Assembly (NCBI RefSeq): GCF_002585305.1
Contig: NZ_NUNF01000020.1
Coordinates: 1-64,000 of the forward strand
Origin: Bacillus sp. AFS037270
GTDB lineage: Bacteria > Bacillota > Bacilli > Bacillales_B > DSM-18226
Length of the DNA: 64,000 bases
Direction of reading: 5' to 3'
Shown: piece after piece, positions 45,334 to 57,078 of the stretch
Layout: every line of letters begins with the position of its first letter
Numbering within the stretch: position 1 is the stretch's first letter
The notes under the pieces: generated by a model
What the model was told of the DNA's origin: nothing
Database searches by the model: none
The model's input: only the letters and a program-made list of their open reading frames with translations
Made by a program: the position numbers and the translations under genes

Positions 45334-46113
45334 ATGATGAATCGCAGTATTATTTTTTTTGATATTGATGGAACTTTGCTTAACCATGATAAAAGATTGC
45401 CTCTCTCAACGAAAGAATCCATTTTTAAATTAAAAGAACTTGGCCATGAAGTAGCCATTGCAACTGGACGGGCCCCATTTATGTTCGAGGATTTGCGAAA
45501 AGAATTAGATATTAATACATATGTTAGTTACAACGGACAATACGTTGTCTTAAAAGGGGAAGAATTATATCGAAATCCATTAAACATTTCATCCCTTGAA
45601 AAGCTAACAGAAGCAGCTCTTCATAACAATCATCCTGTCGTCTTTATGGACCATGAGGATATGAGAGCGAACGTGCCAGAGCATACATACATAACAGAGA
45701 GCATTGCTACATTAAAAATTGGCCGTTTCCCGACGCATGATCCGCATTATTACAAAGGGCGAGAATTGTTTCAAACGCTTCTTTTTTGTCCAGAAGGGGA
45801 AGAAAAACAATACGAGCAGGAGTTTCATGATTTTGATTTTGTGAGATGGCATCCAGTTTCAGTCGATGTACTCCCAAAGGGAGGATCAAAAGCCCAAGGG
45901 ATTAAAAAGATCGTTGAAAGACTAGGTATTCACCCAGAACGACAATATGCCTTTGGCGATGGACTTAACGATATGGAAATGCTCTCAACCGTACAAAATA
46001 GTGTAGCGATGGGGAATGCTGAAGAAAAAGTAAAGTCAGTGGCCAAATATCAAACAAAATCGGTTGAAGAAGATGGAATTTTCCATGGTCTTCAAATGGT
46101 GGGTCTTTTATAA
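45334..46113 (+). CDS. HAD-family (Cof type) phosphatase
   Basis: The 259-residue hydrolase shows HAD motif I FFDIDGTLL (about 8-16), motif II as ATGR, a lysine in LPKGGSKAQGI and motif IV FGDGLNDMEML. The cap is of the IIB (Cof) type. Such enzymes dephosphorylate sugar phosphates or flavin precursors. It resembles B. subtilis YkrA in outline. The frame opens at TTG 45322; ATG 45334 is preferred but the ribosome site is weak. Confidence 0.9.
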   Translation: MMNRSIIFFDIDGTLLNHDKRLPLSTKESIFKLKELGHEVAIATGRAPFMFEDLRKELDINTYVSYNGQYVVLKGEELYRNPLNISSLEKLTEAALHNNHPVVFMDHEDMRANVPEHTYITESIATLKIGRFPTHDPHYYKGRELFQTLLFCPEGEEKQYEQEFHDFDFVRWHPVSVDVLPKGGSKAQGIKKIVERLGIHPERQYAFGDGLNDMEMLSTVQNSVAMGNAEEKVKSVAKYQTKSVEEDGIFHGLQMVGLL

Positions 46114-46221
46114 TTAAATAATGATTAACTTAAAAAAAACGAAAATATATTAGTCAAAAAGTTTCTCAGTTATCACATTGTCCTGTTTTGATTATTAAGT
46201 AAAATACATCTCATTAAGGTT

Positions 46222-46262
46222 AGGCATGAATTCGGTATATACCGGGTTCATGCCTTTTTTTA
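46222..46262 (+). terminator. terminator of the HAD gene
   Basis: The arms aggcatgaa and ttcatgcct enclose an inner cggta/taccg stem and are followed by T. Confidence 0.8.
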
Positions 46263-46364
46263 TCATTATACGAAAAAAAATTTTAAGTTTACATTAAGGT
46301 TTAGGTGGTAGGATTCGAGTTGTTAGAATGTTTTCGGTTTGGTATAGAGAGAGGGGTATCTTAA

Positions 46365-47162
46365 TTGAAATTAAAAATTCTTGCCGTTTTATGTGCCTTG
46401 GGATTACTCATTAGTGTTGGTTATGTGAGAGCACAAAAAACAGATTCTACCACGAATACAACAGAAACTAGTAATGAAACTAAACAAGAAGAACTAAATG
46501 GCGCAGTTGAAACTGTTTCCGATACAAATGCAGTCCAGAATGAAGAGCAAGATGAAGTTCAAGTTCAGGATGGAAAAATAGTAATCGATAACGTACCGCA
46601 AATCCAACAGATGCCTGAATTACCACGCGGATGTGAGGTAACTAGTCTAGCCATGCTTCTCCAATATGCAGGTGTTTCAGTCGATAAAATGACATTAGCA
46701 AAAGAAATAAATACCATTCCTTTCCGTGACCAAAATGGTCTCCATGGAAATCCAAATGTGGGGTTTGTTGGTGATATCTACTCATTTGATAATCCAGGAT
46801 ATGGGGTATACCATAGTCCGATAGCAGATTTAGCTGAATCCTATCTCCCAGGTAGAATAATAGATTTAACAGGTCAAAGTATTGACTCTGTTTATAATAT
46901 GATAAAACAAGGCTCCCCAGTCTGGGTTATTACCAATTCAAGATTTGCCTCACTTCCTAAAAGTGAATTTTCCGTTTGGAATACGCAATCCGGGAATGTC
47001 CAAATTACCTATAGAGAGCATAGTGTTTTAGTTGTAGGTTATGATAACAATTATGTCTATTTGAACGACCCGTTAGCGGATCAACCATATAAGACTGTTT
47101 CAAAAGCTAGTTTTGAAGAGTCGTGGATTCAAATGGGGAAACAAGCTGTGAGTTATCAATAG
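46365..47162 (+). CDS. secreted C39-like cysteine peptidase
   Basis: The 265-residue protein has a signal or anchor segment (about 5-20), a Thr/Glu/Gln-rich linker (about 24-70) and a C39_2-type papain-like domain. Cys90 in LPRGCEVTS, His219 in REHSVLVVGYD and Asp235 in YLNDPL form the likely catalytic set. Such proteins act on the cell surface; the substrate is unknown. The start is TTG 46365 behind gagagagggg. Confidence 0.88.
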   Translation: MKLKILAVLCALGLLISVGYVRAQKTDSTTNTTETSNETKQEELNGAVETVSDTNAVQNEEQDEVQVQDGKIVIDNVPQIQQMPELPRGCEVTSLAMLLQYAGVSVDKMTLAKEINTIPFRDQNGLHGNPNVGFVGDIYSFDNPGYGVYHSPIADLAESYLPGRIIDLTGQSIDSVYNMIKQGSPVWVITNSRFASLPKSEFSVWNTQSGNVQITYREHSVLVVGYDNNYVYLNDPLADQPYKTVSKASFEESWIQMGKQAVSYQ

Positions 47163-47374
47163 TTATTATTTTAATTAGGAAGAATCTTTATGTGTGAGCA
47201 AAAAAAACAAAAAGTATCCTACTATAAATACGAAAGTGCATAACTATTGAACAGTTTATTTAAAAATTACCAACAAGTAGTAAGTAGTTCCTAAATTTTT
47301 ATGCTTGTAATCCTTCAATTTTAAAACCTATACTTATAGAGTAAATTATTATTTATTTTATCGTTGGAGGAGAC

Positions 47375-48355
47375 ATGTCAATTCAAGTTCAAGATTTAAA
47401 TAAGTCTTTCAGAGTCCATATCAGGCAGGAGGGCTGGACAGAAGCTTTACGCAGTTTATTCAAACGGGAATACCAAACCGTTCATGCAGTGAAGGACGTG
47501 TCTTTCAGCATTAATACGGGTGAAATTGTAGGATTTTTAGGGCCAAATGGAGCAGGAAAAACGACCACGATAAAGATGTTAGCCGGTTTGCTGCATCCTA
47601 CTTCCGGCCAAATCGAAGTGAATGGTTTCAAACCACAGGAACAGAAGAATGAGTACAAAAAAATGATGAGTTTGGTCATGGGGCAGAAAAGTCAATTGAT
47701 TTGGGATATCCCCCCAATGGAGACTTTTCTAGTAAATAAAAGCGTCTATGAAATTGACGAAAAAGTGTTTCGTCAAACCTTGGATGAACTTGTTGAATTA
47801 CTAGAATTATCCCCTTTACTTGGTAAACCCGTACGAAATCTAAGTCTCGGTCAACGCATGAAATGCGAATTAGCCGCGTCATTATTACATCGTCCATCGA
47901 TTCTTTTTTTAGATGAACCGACGATTGGCTTGGATGTGGATACCCAAGAAAAAGTACGCCAATTTATTGCTAAATATAATCGTGAGCACAAAACAACGAT
48001 TCTACTAACTTCGCATTATATGGGCGATGTCACCGCACTTTGTGAGCGCGTGTTAATCATTAATCATGGGAAACTACTTTATGACGGAGAATTACAAGTT
48101 TTAACGGAAAGATTAACTCCATATAAATTGTTAGAGGTTCGTTTTCCTTCAGGCTCACATGGTCGATGGGAGTCATTCGGTGATGTGGTTTCCTTTGAAG
48201 ATGGGAAATTGACACTTCGAGTCGCACGGGATCGTGTACCGACTATCTCATCTGAACTACTAGCTAATTTTGAAATCAATGACCTAAATATACAAGATCC
48301 ACCGATGGAAGAAGTGATTACCTTAGCTTTTCAGGAGGAATCACATGATTACTAA
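47375..48355 (+). CDS. ABC transporter ATP-binding subunit
   Basis: The 326-residue ATPase has Walker A GPNGAGKTT (about 55-63), the signature as LSLGQ (about 156-160), and Walker B ILFLDEPTIGLD. It begins MSIQVQDLNKSFRV with an insertion before the P loop (EALRSLFKREYQTVHAV), as in ATPases paired with PF06182-type permeases. It overlaps the first permease gene by 11 bases. ATG 47375 follows ggagga. Confidence 0.92.
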   Translation: MSIQVQDLNKSFRVHIRQEGWTEALRSLFKREYQTVHAVKDVSFSINTGEIVGFLGPNGAGKTTTIKMLAGLLHPTSGQIEVNGFKPQEQKNEYKKMMSLVMGQKSQLIWDIPPMETFLVNKSVYEIDEKVFRQTLDELVELLELSPLLGKPVRNLSLGQRMKCELAASLLHRPSILFLDEPTIGLDVDTQEKVRQFIAKYNREHKTTILLTSHYMGDVTALCERVLIINHGKLLYDGELQVLTERLTPYKLLEVRFPSGSHGRWESFGDVVSFEDGKLTLRVARDRVPTISSELLANFEINDLNIQDPPMEEVITLAFQEESHDY

Positions 48356-49118
48356 ATATCGAGCCATTTTACGGATGAAATATGTCGAGATGTTTTCTTA
48401 TCAGCTATCGACGATGGTCTGGATGTTTGGTACGATGATCCAACCTTTGATTACCATGATGGTGTGGATGAATATTTATCCAGACCAGGGAGATTCTTTT
48501 ATTTTATATTTTATTTCTTTGATAATGGTAGAGCGCTTGACAAGTGCTTGGGACGTTTGGGAAATGGATCGCCAAATTAGGGAAGGGTCGTTTTCCTATC
48601 AAATTGTTCGGCCTTTTCATCCAATTCATTGGGCAATCGCTGAAAATATTGTTTATAAAGGTTTGTTTTTAGTCATTCTTGTGCCTTGTTGGATAATCCT
48701 ATCCATCTTTATTCCTTCTCTTCAGTTACATCTATCATTCAGCCAATGGGGACTATTTATAGTTGCGCTGTTATTAGGAGCAATTATTCGATTTGCTTTT
48801 AGTTTTATGTTTGGCATATTGGGTTTTTGGATGACTAAGGTGACAGCGGTTTATGCCACGTTCGAAACCGTATCCTTATTTATTTCGGGCCGGATTGCGC
48901 CGTTTTCTCTTTTACCGCCCCTAGTGAAACAAATCAGTACCTTCTTACCCTATCGTTATATGATTGGATTTCCTTTAGAAATTCTAACAGAAACAGCTGA
49001 TCGGCAAACCCTGTTGGTAGGATTTATAGGTTCCTCCATTTGGACTGTTCTTCTGATTGTGGCAATAGGTTGGTTATGGAAGGCTGGATTAAAGAAAAAT
49101 CAGGCGGTGGGAGGATAA
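48345..49118 (+). CDS. ABC-2 type permease, first subunit
   Basis: The 257-residue protein has six probable membrane segments and the PF06182-type (ABC2_membrane_6) feature ISLIMVERLTSAWDVWEMDRQIREG. It starts inside the ATPase gene behind tcaggagg and is followed two bases after its stop by the second permease. The pair would form a heterodimeric exporter; the substrate is unknown. Confidence 0.9.
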   Translation: MITKYRAILRMKYVEMFSYQLSTMVWMFGTMIQPLITMMVWMNIYPDQGDSFILYFISLIMVERLTSAWDVWEMDRQIREGSFSYQIVRPFHPIHWAIAENIVYKGLFLVILVPCWIILSIFIPSLQLHLSFSQWGLFIVALLLGAIIRFAFSFMFGILGFWMTKVTAVYATFETVSLFISGRIAPFSLLPPLVKQISTFLPYRYMIGFPLEILTETADRQTLLVGFIGSSIWTVLLIVAIGWLWKAGLKKNQAVGG

Positions 49119-49119
49119 C

Positions 49120-49908
49120 ATGAGGCGATATTGGCGGATATTTAAAGAATTTTTTCGAACTTGTCTGGTAGAGGAACTTGAATACCGCAGTGAGTTTATA
49201 GGAAATCTCTTTTCAAGTTTATTTGGTATTATCGTTTCGATTTTAATGGTGCAAATCTTTTTCTATCAAACGGATCAATTGGGGGGCTGGGCATATGCTG
49301 ATGTTCTGATTCTTCTTGGTATTTTCAATACTTTGCAAGGGTTGGTTGATTTTGCTCTTCGCCCGAATATGCCGAGACTGCTTTTGCATATTCGAATGGG
49401 AACATTAGATTATGTGCTCACAAAACCCGTTGATAGCATGTTTTTCGTGAGTCTGAGGCATCTGGTTTTCTGGCGACTGATTGATGTCCTATTAGGTATT
49501 GGACTAATAATCTATGGTCTTGTTCAAAAACATTTTATACCGTCTTTACTTGATGTCGGGTTCTTTTTAATTAGCATCTTTGCTGCTTTATTGATTATTT
49601 ATTCTTTATGGATGTTATTGATGACCACAGCCTTTTGGGTGATTCGGATGGATGATTTGTCTTTCTTGTTCAGTTCTTTCTTTGAAACAACTAGGTTTCC
49701 AATCACCATGTATAAAGGTTGGCTGCGACTGGCTTTAACGTATGTTTTACCCGCCGCATTTCTTACGTTTACTCCGGCAAGTTCTTTAATTGGAAAGTGG
49801 AATGGTGGAACAACCGTTGCGTCACTCGTTGTCGCTGTTGTTTTCTTTTGGCTGGCCCGTCGTTTCTGGAAGTTTGCACTGGCGAATTATACTAGTGCGA
49901 GTAGTTAA
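49120..49908 (+). CDS. ABC-2 type permease, second subunit
   Basis: The 262-residue protein has six probable membrane segments and the matching conserved stretch LRPNMPRLLLHIRMGTLDYV. With the two genes before it, it completes an exporter of the ABC-2 class. The start ATG 49120 lies two bases after the upstream stop, behind gggagg. A tandem repeat array begins 40 bases after its stop. Confidence 0.9.
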   Translation: MRRYWRIFKEFFRTCLVEELEYRSEFIGNLFSSLFGIIVSILMVQIFFYQTDQLGGWAYADVLILLGIFNTLQGLVDFALRPNMPRLLLHIRMGTLDYVLTKPVDSMFFVSLRHLVFWRLIDVLLGIGLIIYGLVQKHFIPSLLDVGFFLISIFAALLIIYSLWMLLMTTAFWVIRMDDLSFLFSSFFETTRFPITMYKGWLRLALTYVLPAAFLTFTPASSLIGKWNGGTTVASLVVAVVFFWLARRFWKFALANYTSASS

Positions 49909-49946
49909 AATAATTGTGGATTATAAGTCCTCTAGGAGAGAGAAAA

Positions 49947-50119
49947 TTGGAGCTACAGGGGTTAAGAACAGTTCATAACCCCTGAAGGAAAAAGATTATT
50001 AGAGCTACAGGGGATAAGGACAGTTCTTAACTCCTTAAGGAGATAGTAATTAAGAGTTACAGAGGATAAAAACGGTGTATAACCCTTAAAGGAGAAAAAA
50101 ATCAGCTGCTACAGCAGTT
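49947..50119. repeat. four imperfect tandem repeats with 52-base period
   Basis: The string ctacag recurs at exactly 52-base steps (ending at 49958, 50010, 50062 and 50114). The first three units read roughly gagctacaggggttaag, a variable middle, then taacccctgaagga. The first unit has a perfect 9-bp inverted repeat (caggggtta/taacccctg); the others are degraded. The fourth is partial and runs into a terminator. No coding frame follows the period. Confidence 0.75.
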
Positions 50120-50150
50120 AAGAGGCACGGATAAACATTCCATGCCTCTT
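50120..50150. terminator. terminator between the ABC operon and glsA
   Basis: The perfect arms aagaggca and tgcctctt lie between convergent genes and follow the repeat array. Confidence 0.65.
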
Positions 50151-50178
50151 ATTTAGCCGTTTTAAGGAAAAACAGCTT

Positions 50179-51108
50179 TTAAAACATACTCAACCGATAA
50201 TTTCTAGATAAAAGTTCCAATAGTTTAATTCCAGCCACACTGTTACCTTTTGCATCCAGTGCAGGGCCGAAAATTCCAATTCCAAATTTCCCAGGCACAG
50301 CCCCTAGGATACCGCCTGATACGCCACTTTTAGCCGGAATACCAATTTTTATGGCGAATTCTCCTGACGCATTATACATCCCACACGTAACCATAAATGT
50401 TTTACAGATTCGTGCTACATCCTCTGGCATAATCTGTTTTCCAGTTAGAGGATCTTTTCCATCCATCGCAAAGATCATTCCGATCCTCCCTAAATCCAGA
50501 CAATTCATTTCAATGGCACACTGTTTTGTGTATAAATCTAATAATGTTTCAACATCTTCAATGATAATTTTATGCTGCTTAAGAAAATAACATAATGACC
50601 GGTTTAAATTAGCTGTTTCGAATTCAGACCGGGCGACTTCCTCACAATAGCCGATGGAAGAGTCGTCGGCCAACTCCCGAATAAAGGCTAATAACCGATT
50701 CAACCGATCCTCAACTGAATCACCCTTAATCATGTGGGTGACCACAAGTGCTCCTGCATTGATCATAGGGTTTAACGGTTTGGCTGGTGCCATTGTTTCT
50801 AATTTGGCAATCGAATTAAAAGGGTCTCCAGTCGGTTCCATTCCAACCCGTTCAAATACATATTGAAAGCCTCTTTCCATTAAGACAAGAGCCAAGCTTA
50901 TAACCTTTGAAATACTTTGCAGTGTAATCTTTTTATCAATATCTCCGGCTGAGATACATCTTCCGTCTGGATAATGAATGGCAATGGACAAATCTTCTGG
51001 TTTTGCTTTACCCAGCTCGGGAATATAGTCAGCAACCTTGCCATCTTTTGTATATTTTTTTGCTTCATCAACTAATAGTTTTAACTCACCACTTGTTTGA
51101 CATGGCAT
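50179..51108 (-). CDS. glsA: glutaminase
   Basis: The 309-residue enzyme hydrolyses glutamine to glutamate and ammonia. It has the serine beta-lactamase-like fold with the S-x-x-K pair at Ser65/Lys68 (LQSISKV) and the conserved [12 protein letters not shown] and [13 protein letters not shown] segments. Length is normal. It is probably a single-gene unit; the terminator of the SulP operon lies upstream. Confidence 0.95.
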   Translation of the reverse strand: MPCQTSGELKLLVDEAKKYTKDGKVADYIPELGKAKPEDLSIAIHYPDGRCISAGDIDKKITLQSISKVISLALVLMERGFQYVFERVGMEPTGDPFNSIAKLETMAPAKPLNPMINAGALVVTHMIKGDSVEDRLNRLLAFIRELADDSSIGYCEEVARSEFETANLNRSLCYFLKQHKIIIEDVETLLDLYTKQCAIEMNCLDLGRIGMIFAMDGKDPLTGKQIMPEDVARICKTFMVTCGMYNASGEFAIKIGIPAKSGVSGGILGAVPGKFGIGIFGPALDAKGNSVAGIKLLELLSRNYRLSMF

Positions 51109-51276
51109 AATGCATCACCCATAGTAGTTTTGCCTATGAAATTGCGTTCATACATGATAAAAATTGTTCAATGTATTCATGTTTTATAGAAAATGATTTT
51201 TCTGAATGAATTAGATTAAATGACATTAGACAATTTGAGGGATACAAAATTTTATAAACGTGAAGAATTAAAAGAC

Positions 51277-51308
51277 ATCCCCTTCCTAATATTACAAGGA
51301 AAGGGATT
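51277..51308 (-). terminator. terminator of the SulP operon
   Basis: On the reverse strand aatccctttcct pairs with aggaaggggat (one mismatch) around a 9-base loop, followed by gtctttt. Confidence 0.65.
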
Positions 51309-51340
51309 ATTGAACTTGAAACCCAGGGCATTAAATCTTA

Positions 51341-53092
51341 TTAGGTTGTTGGTGCCACGATTGAATTTTTAGCTTGTGTTGTCTTTATTGGCTGGTAAGA
51401 TAATTTTGCGCATTCGCTGAAAGCAAATTGTTTACAGCCTTTACACTTATTAATCTCTAGTTGTGTTAGTGCGGCATTGATAGCTTCACCTGTGTGTTCA
51501 AAAATATTTTTTTCGCCTATCTTTTTGTTCAGCCCCGTTGCCCAAAGTAATTCTTTCGGCTGTTCCTGGAGGCCGGAAATCATGACATGTTGTTTTTGGT
51601 CCTTTAATTGTTTTACGATTTTGGAGAGGAGTGCTTCTCCTGATGTATCAATGAAGGAAACCTTGCTCATTCTTAATAGAAGAACTCGCGGTTTCGAACA
51701 AAGAATCTCTTCAATTTCTTCTTCCAATCGTTCAGTGGTTCCAAAAAATAATGGTCCTTCTAATGTGTAAATATGAATTTGCGGACAGTTAGAACCTTGC
51801 TGTACGATTTCTTTTTTCACCAATTTATCAGCCGGGTCCGGCAAAACCTTCGACACTTTCAAAGTCCCGCTCATTTTCCGAACGAATGCCACTAGCGCTA
51901 AAATAATTCCTCCGCCGACACCGGTGGTCAGGTCGACAACAACGGTTAATAAGAAGGAAGTGACTAATACAAGCGAATCCATTGTTTTGGTTTTTAAGAT
52001 ATGGAGAAACTCTTTGCGTTCACTCATGTTCCATGCAACAAACATAAGAATCGGTGCCATACTGGCTAATGGAATGGCCGAGGCATATGGTGCGAGCATG
52101 ACTAATACCATCAATACGACAACTCCGTGTATGACACCGGATAAGGGTGAGAACGCGCCGTTTTTAATATTAGTTGCTGTTCGTGCAATAGCACCTGTAG
52201 CTGGGATTCCTCCAAATAAAGGGGTTATCATGTTGGCCAGTCCTTGCGCCATAAGCTCCTTATTACTATTGTGCTTTTCGTTGGTCATACTGTCCGCCAC
52301 TAAAGCAGATAATAGGGATTCAATTCCACCAAGCATGGCAATAACCAGAGCGGCAGGCAGAAGTTCAATGACTAAACTACCGGTAATCTGTGGAAATTCA
52401 AAATTTGGTAGCCCAGTAGGAATGGCTCCATATGTGGAACCAATAGTTGCAACTTGATTCGGAAAGCAATAGGAAGCAATTAAAGTTGAGACAATTATCC
52501 CCAACAGTGCTCCAGGAATTTTTGGCATATATTTTGTTGCCAAAAGTAAAATGGCTAGACTAATAAAAGCTACCAAAACACTGTAGACGTTAATGGTATG
52601 CAGGTTTAAGAGAATTTCTTTCATGTTTAAGTGAAATGCTTCTTCTTTTTTTAAGTTACTCAGCCCTAAGAAATTGGCAATTTGGCCAGAAAAGATAATC
52701 ACTGCAATTCCAGCTGTAAACCCGATGGTCACAGGCCGTGGAATAAACTTGATAAATCTCCCTAATTTGAACGCACCCATTAGAAAAATAATCACGCCTG
52801 CCAGAAAACCGGCAATCAATAATTTTTCATAACCAAACTGCAGCACCACTCCCAATAATACAGGAACAAAGGCTCCAGTCGGTCCTGCAATTTGATATTT
52901 GGATCCGCCAAAAAGAGAGACCAAAATCCCGGAAATGATCGAGGTATAAAGCCCGTATTCCGGTCTTACCCCCGAAGCAATTGCAAAGGCCATTGCTAAA
53001 GGAATCGCTACAATTCCAACAATCAATCCAGCAACTACATCTTTTTGAACATGGCCAAGATTATAGCCGTTAAATCGGTTATAATCGATCAT
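51341..53092 (-). CDS. SulP-family anion transporter with STAS domain
   Basis: The 583-residue transporter has 10-14 membrane segments (about 15-420), the SulP signatures GLYTSIISG and GPTGAFVPVL, and a C-terminal STAS domain (about 440-550). A cysteine cluster CKGCKQFAFSEC follows the STAS domain, which is unusual and may bind metal. Substrates of the family include sulfate, bicarbonate and other anions. The start ATG 53092 overlaps the stop of the small gene before it. Confidence 0.92.
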   Translation of the reverse strand: MIDYNRFNGYNLGHVQKDVVAGLIVGIVAIPLAMAFAIASGVRPEYGLYTSIISGILVSLFGGSKYQIAGPTGAFVPVLLGVVLQFGYEKLLIAGFLAGVIIFLMGAFKLGRFIKFIPRPVTIGFTAGIAVIIFSGQIANFLGLSNLKKEEAFHLNMKEILLNLHTINVYSVLVAFISLAILLLATKYMPKIPGALLGIIVSTLIASYCFPNQVATIGSTYGAIPTGLPNFEFPQITGSLVIELLPAALVIAMLGGIESLLSALVADSMTNEKHNSNKELMAQGLANMITPLFGGIPATGAIARTATNIKNGAFSPLSGVIHGVVVLMVLVMLAPYASAIPLASMAPILMFVAWNMSERKEFLHILKTKTMDSLVLVTSFLLTVVVDLTTGVGGGIILALVAFVRKMSGTLKVSKVLPDPADKLVKKEIVQQGSNCPQIHIYTLEGPLFFGTTERLEEEIEEILCSKPRVLLLRMSKVSFIDTSGEALLSKIVKQLKDQKQHVMISGLQEQPKELLWATGLNKKIGEKNIFEHTGEAINAALTQLEINKCKGCKQFAFSECAKLSYQPIKTTQAKNSIVAPTT

Positions 53093-53313
53093 TTAAACAC
53101 CCCGCTTTCAAGATTAGGTGAGTTTGTCCCGTTCGAATGGACCTCATTACGTTTTTTAATCCCATCGCTTTTGGAAGCAATTCTAGTAACCGAGTATTCA
53201 TACATGAAAGTATGACGTTTTTTTTCTGGAGAATTTGTCGTTTGAAATTCCTGATACTTGTGTTGATTAGCGAGCTCCTTGTTTAAATCTAAGATTCTTG
53301 AAATGGTAGACAT
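53089..53313 (-). CDS. 74-residue protein coupled to the SulP gene
   Basis: ATG 53313 follows taggagg and opens MSTISRILDLNKELANQHKYQ; the rest is charged and polar with no membrane segment. Its stop overlaps the SulP start by four bases (ATGA), so the pair is translated together. The upstream frame extension to 53361 lacks a ribosome site. No family was recognised. Confidence 0.65.
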   Translation of the reverse strand: MSTISRILDLNKELANQHKYQEFQTTNSPEKKRHTFMYEYSVTRIASKSDGIKKRNEVHSNGTNSPNLESGVFK

Positions 53314-53353
53314 AGATTTCCCTCCTATTTTTACAAAATAACTTGGCGTAAAA

Positions 53354-53377
53354 CATAACATTCGATGTAATGTTATG
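53354..53377. promoter_or_regulatory. 9-bp inverted repeat, likely operator of the SulP operon
   Basis: The perfect arms cataacatt and aatgttatg are six bases apart and lie 41 bases before the small gene of the SulP operon. Reading the reverse strand, a TATAGT -10-like box lies just upstream, so a bound regulator would block transcription. The regulator is unknown. Confidence 0.5.
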
Positions 53378-53896
53378 TCACACGTATTTACTATAATGGA
53401 AAAATGTGAAAAAAATGTTAATAATTTGTAGGTAAATTGTTGCCTTTTTATGTCATGACTATAGTGTTGGGAATCTTAAAAGTAGTTGTTAAATCCCGCT
53501 TTAGCTCTAGTACATGACTTGGTATTTTTGAGGAAATTCTACTAGGAATGTTTGGATAGAGAGCACCTAATACGAGTGTATACTGGGGGGGATGCCTATG
53601 ATCGAGGTAATGAAAGACAAAATGAGAGGTGGCTAGTGGACAAGCGTCCTTCATCGGATCAGGAAAGACAAATAAGAGTAAAGAATTAAGAAGTTGTTAA
53701 AACTGGTGAAATTATTAAATTACCAAAAGAAGAAAAAGAAATAAAGAAAATGCAAAGCAACGAGATTAGGAGGGGTTACTGTGAATATCTTCCTATATCG
53801 TTGCTTTTTGTGTTCATCAAATGAATAAGCTCCACTTGTTATTCGCTCAACTATAAAGTAAACAATCTTCGGTTAGGGTGCCCCATAACTAGGGAA
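53378..53896. other. gap with decayed coding-like sequence
   Basis: From about 53589 the plus strand reads GDAYDRGNERQNERWLVDKR, a stop, then EVVKTGEIIKLPKEEKEIKK to a stop near 53823. This looks like a remnant of a lost gene but matches nothing I recognise. A long hairpin (gcaacga/tcgttgc, about 53757-53808) ends in T. No intact gene is supported. Confidence 0.35.
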
Positions 53897-54814
53897 TCAA
53901 CCATTAATCCTTTGGTCATATTCCATTCTCAAACGTTTGATATCTTCTATAGGCGGAAACCCAAACATACGGGAATATTCACGGCTGAACTGTGACGGAC
54001 TTTCATAGCCTACCCGGAATGCGACATCCGTTGCATCAGTTGTTTCAGACAATAATAGATGACGGGCCTCCTGCAGTCTCAATTGTTTTTGAAATTGAAT
54101 CGGGCTCATAGTGGTTACCTCTTTAAAGTGACGATGAAGCGAAGACTCACTCATATTCGCTATTTCCGCAAGTTTCTCAATGCGAATAGACTTAACATAA
54201 TTTTTCATGATGTGTTCAATCACGTCCTTGACTTGATTGGTAGAGCTTCCTTCGATGGCCATTTGTTCCAACGTGACACCATGCTGCCCTTGCAGAACCC
54301 TATAGAGAATTTCCTTCGTGAAGAGAGGAGCAAGCACCGGGATATCTTCTGGATTGTCTAATAAACGAGCTAACCTAATTACTGCTTCCAATAAAGGTAC
54401 TTCAATGCGGATGACAAACATCGCTCGTTTAGCATTTTCTTTGGGGCCAACTCGAATTCCCATATCCCTTATAACCTCAATGATTTGATTCGGTGTAAAT
54501 TCAAGTTTGATAGCCAGATATGGAACGTCAGCGGATGCTTCCAAGACTTGTCCTGTAACCGGCAAGTCAACTGATGTAACAAGGTAATCGGAAGGGCCGT
54601 AACGAAATTGCTCAATCCCTAGCAAATTCTCCTTCACACCTTGAACAACAATGCACAAGGAAGGCTTATAAACTTTGTGTCTTGGTCCGATATCAGTAGA
54701 TTGGCGAATGAAAAATAGAGACGGAATTGTGGTCTCGTGAATACCGTCCCGGCCTGTATGCTGCTCTATGAGTTTAGCGAGCTCATCCTGTTTTTTATAG
54801 ATTTGTTCAGACAT
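53897..54814 (-). CDS. AraC-family regulator (YqhC-like)
   Basis: The 305-residue regulator has the AraC_N-type domain (SLCIVVQGVKENLLG near 51-65, YLVTSVDLPVTGQV) and a C-terminal helix-turn-helix pair (about 205-300, with IEKLAEIANMSESSLHRHF and ATDVAFRVGYESPSQFSREY). In enterobacteria YqhC of this group controls aldehyde reductase genes. Here two aldo-keto reductase genes lie divergently next to it, which fits. ATG 54814 follows aaggagg. Confidence 0.9.
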   Translation of the reverse strand: MSEQIYKKQDELAKLIEQHTGRDGIHETTIPSLFFIRQSTDIGPRHKVYKPSLCIVVQGVKENLLGIEQFRYGPSDYLVTSVDLPVTGQVLEASADVPYLAIKLEFTPNQIIEVIRDMGIRVGPKENAKRAMFVIRIEVPLLEAVIRLARLLDNPEDIPVLAPLFTKEILYRVLQGQHGVTLEQMAIEGSSTNQVKDVIEHIMKNYVKSIRIEKLAEIANMSESSLHRHFKEVTTMSPIQFQKQLRLQEARHLLLSETTDATDVAFRVGYESPSQFSREYSRMFGFPPIEDIKRLRMEYDQRING

Positions 54815-55001
54815 AAGTTCCTCCTTACTCCTTCATTCTTGATTGTTCCATTATAATGCATATCCTTCTGGTGCGTAAGTGGGTGTGAGAGGAATAGGCA
54901 ATCATTTAGGAGGATTTGGATAACGGTTGCTTTTTCATTTGTTGCATAATAAGGAGGAGCTAGAAACAAAAATATTTGGAATTAGAGTACCAATAAGATA
55001 A

Positions 55002-56011
<1,010 letters not shown>

Positions 56012-56024
56012 TTAATAAAAATAA

Positions 56025-56891
<867 letters not shown>

Positions 56892-57019
56892 TGTTTTTTC
56901 TTTTGTAAAACAACGATATTTTTCTATCACATTATAGATTGTGTTAGTCCACTACCAGAAGATAATTAACAATTATGATTAATTTGTTTAAAAATGAACA
57001 AATTGAGGTCATTTAACAA
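56892..57019. other. gap before the antiterminator leader
   Basis: Nothing is recognised here; no clear terminator for the reductase genes is seen. Confidence 0.4.
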
Positions 57020-57047
57020 TTGTAAGGATCTAAGTACTATTTATAAT
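57020..57047 (+). promoter_or_regulatory. sigma-A promoter of the RAT-controlled transporter
   Basis: TTGTAA (57020-57025), 16 bases and TATAAT (57042-57047). Transcription from about 57054 would yield a leader of about 185 bases carrying two RAT elements and a terminator. Confidence 0.65.
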
Positions 57048-57078
57048 GTAGTTATATGAAATTAATAATGTGAATTCA

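Noticed and set aside
53448..53654. 68-codon reverse-strand frame
   Set aside because: It is opposite decayed coding-like sequence and has no ribosome site.
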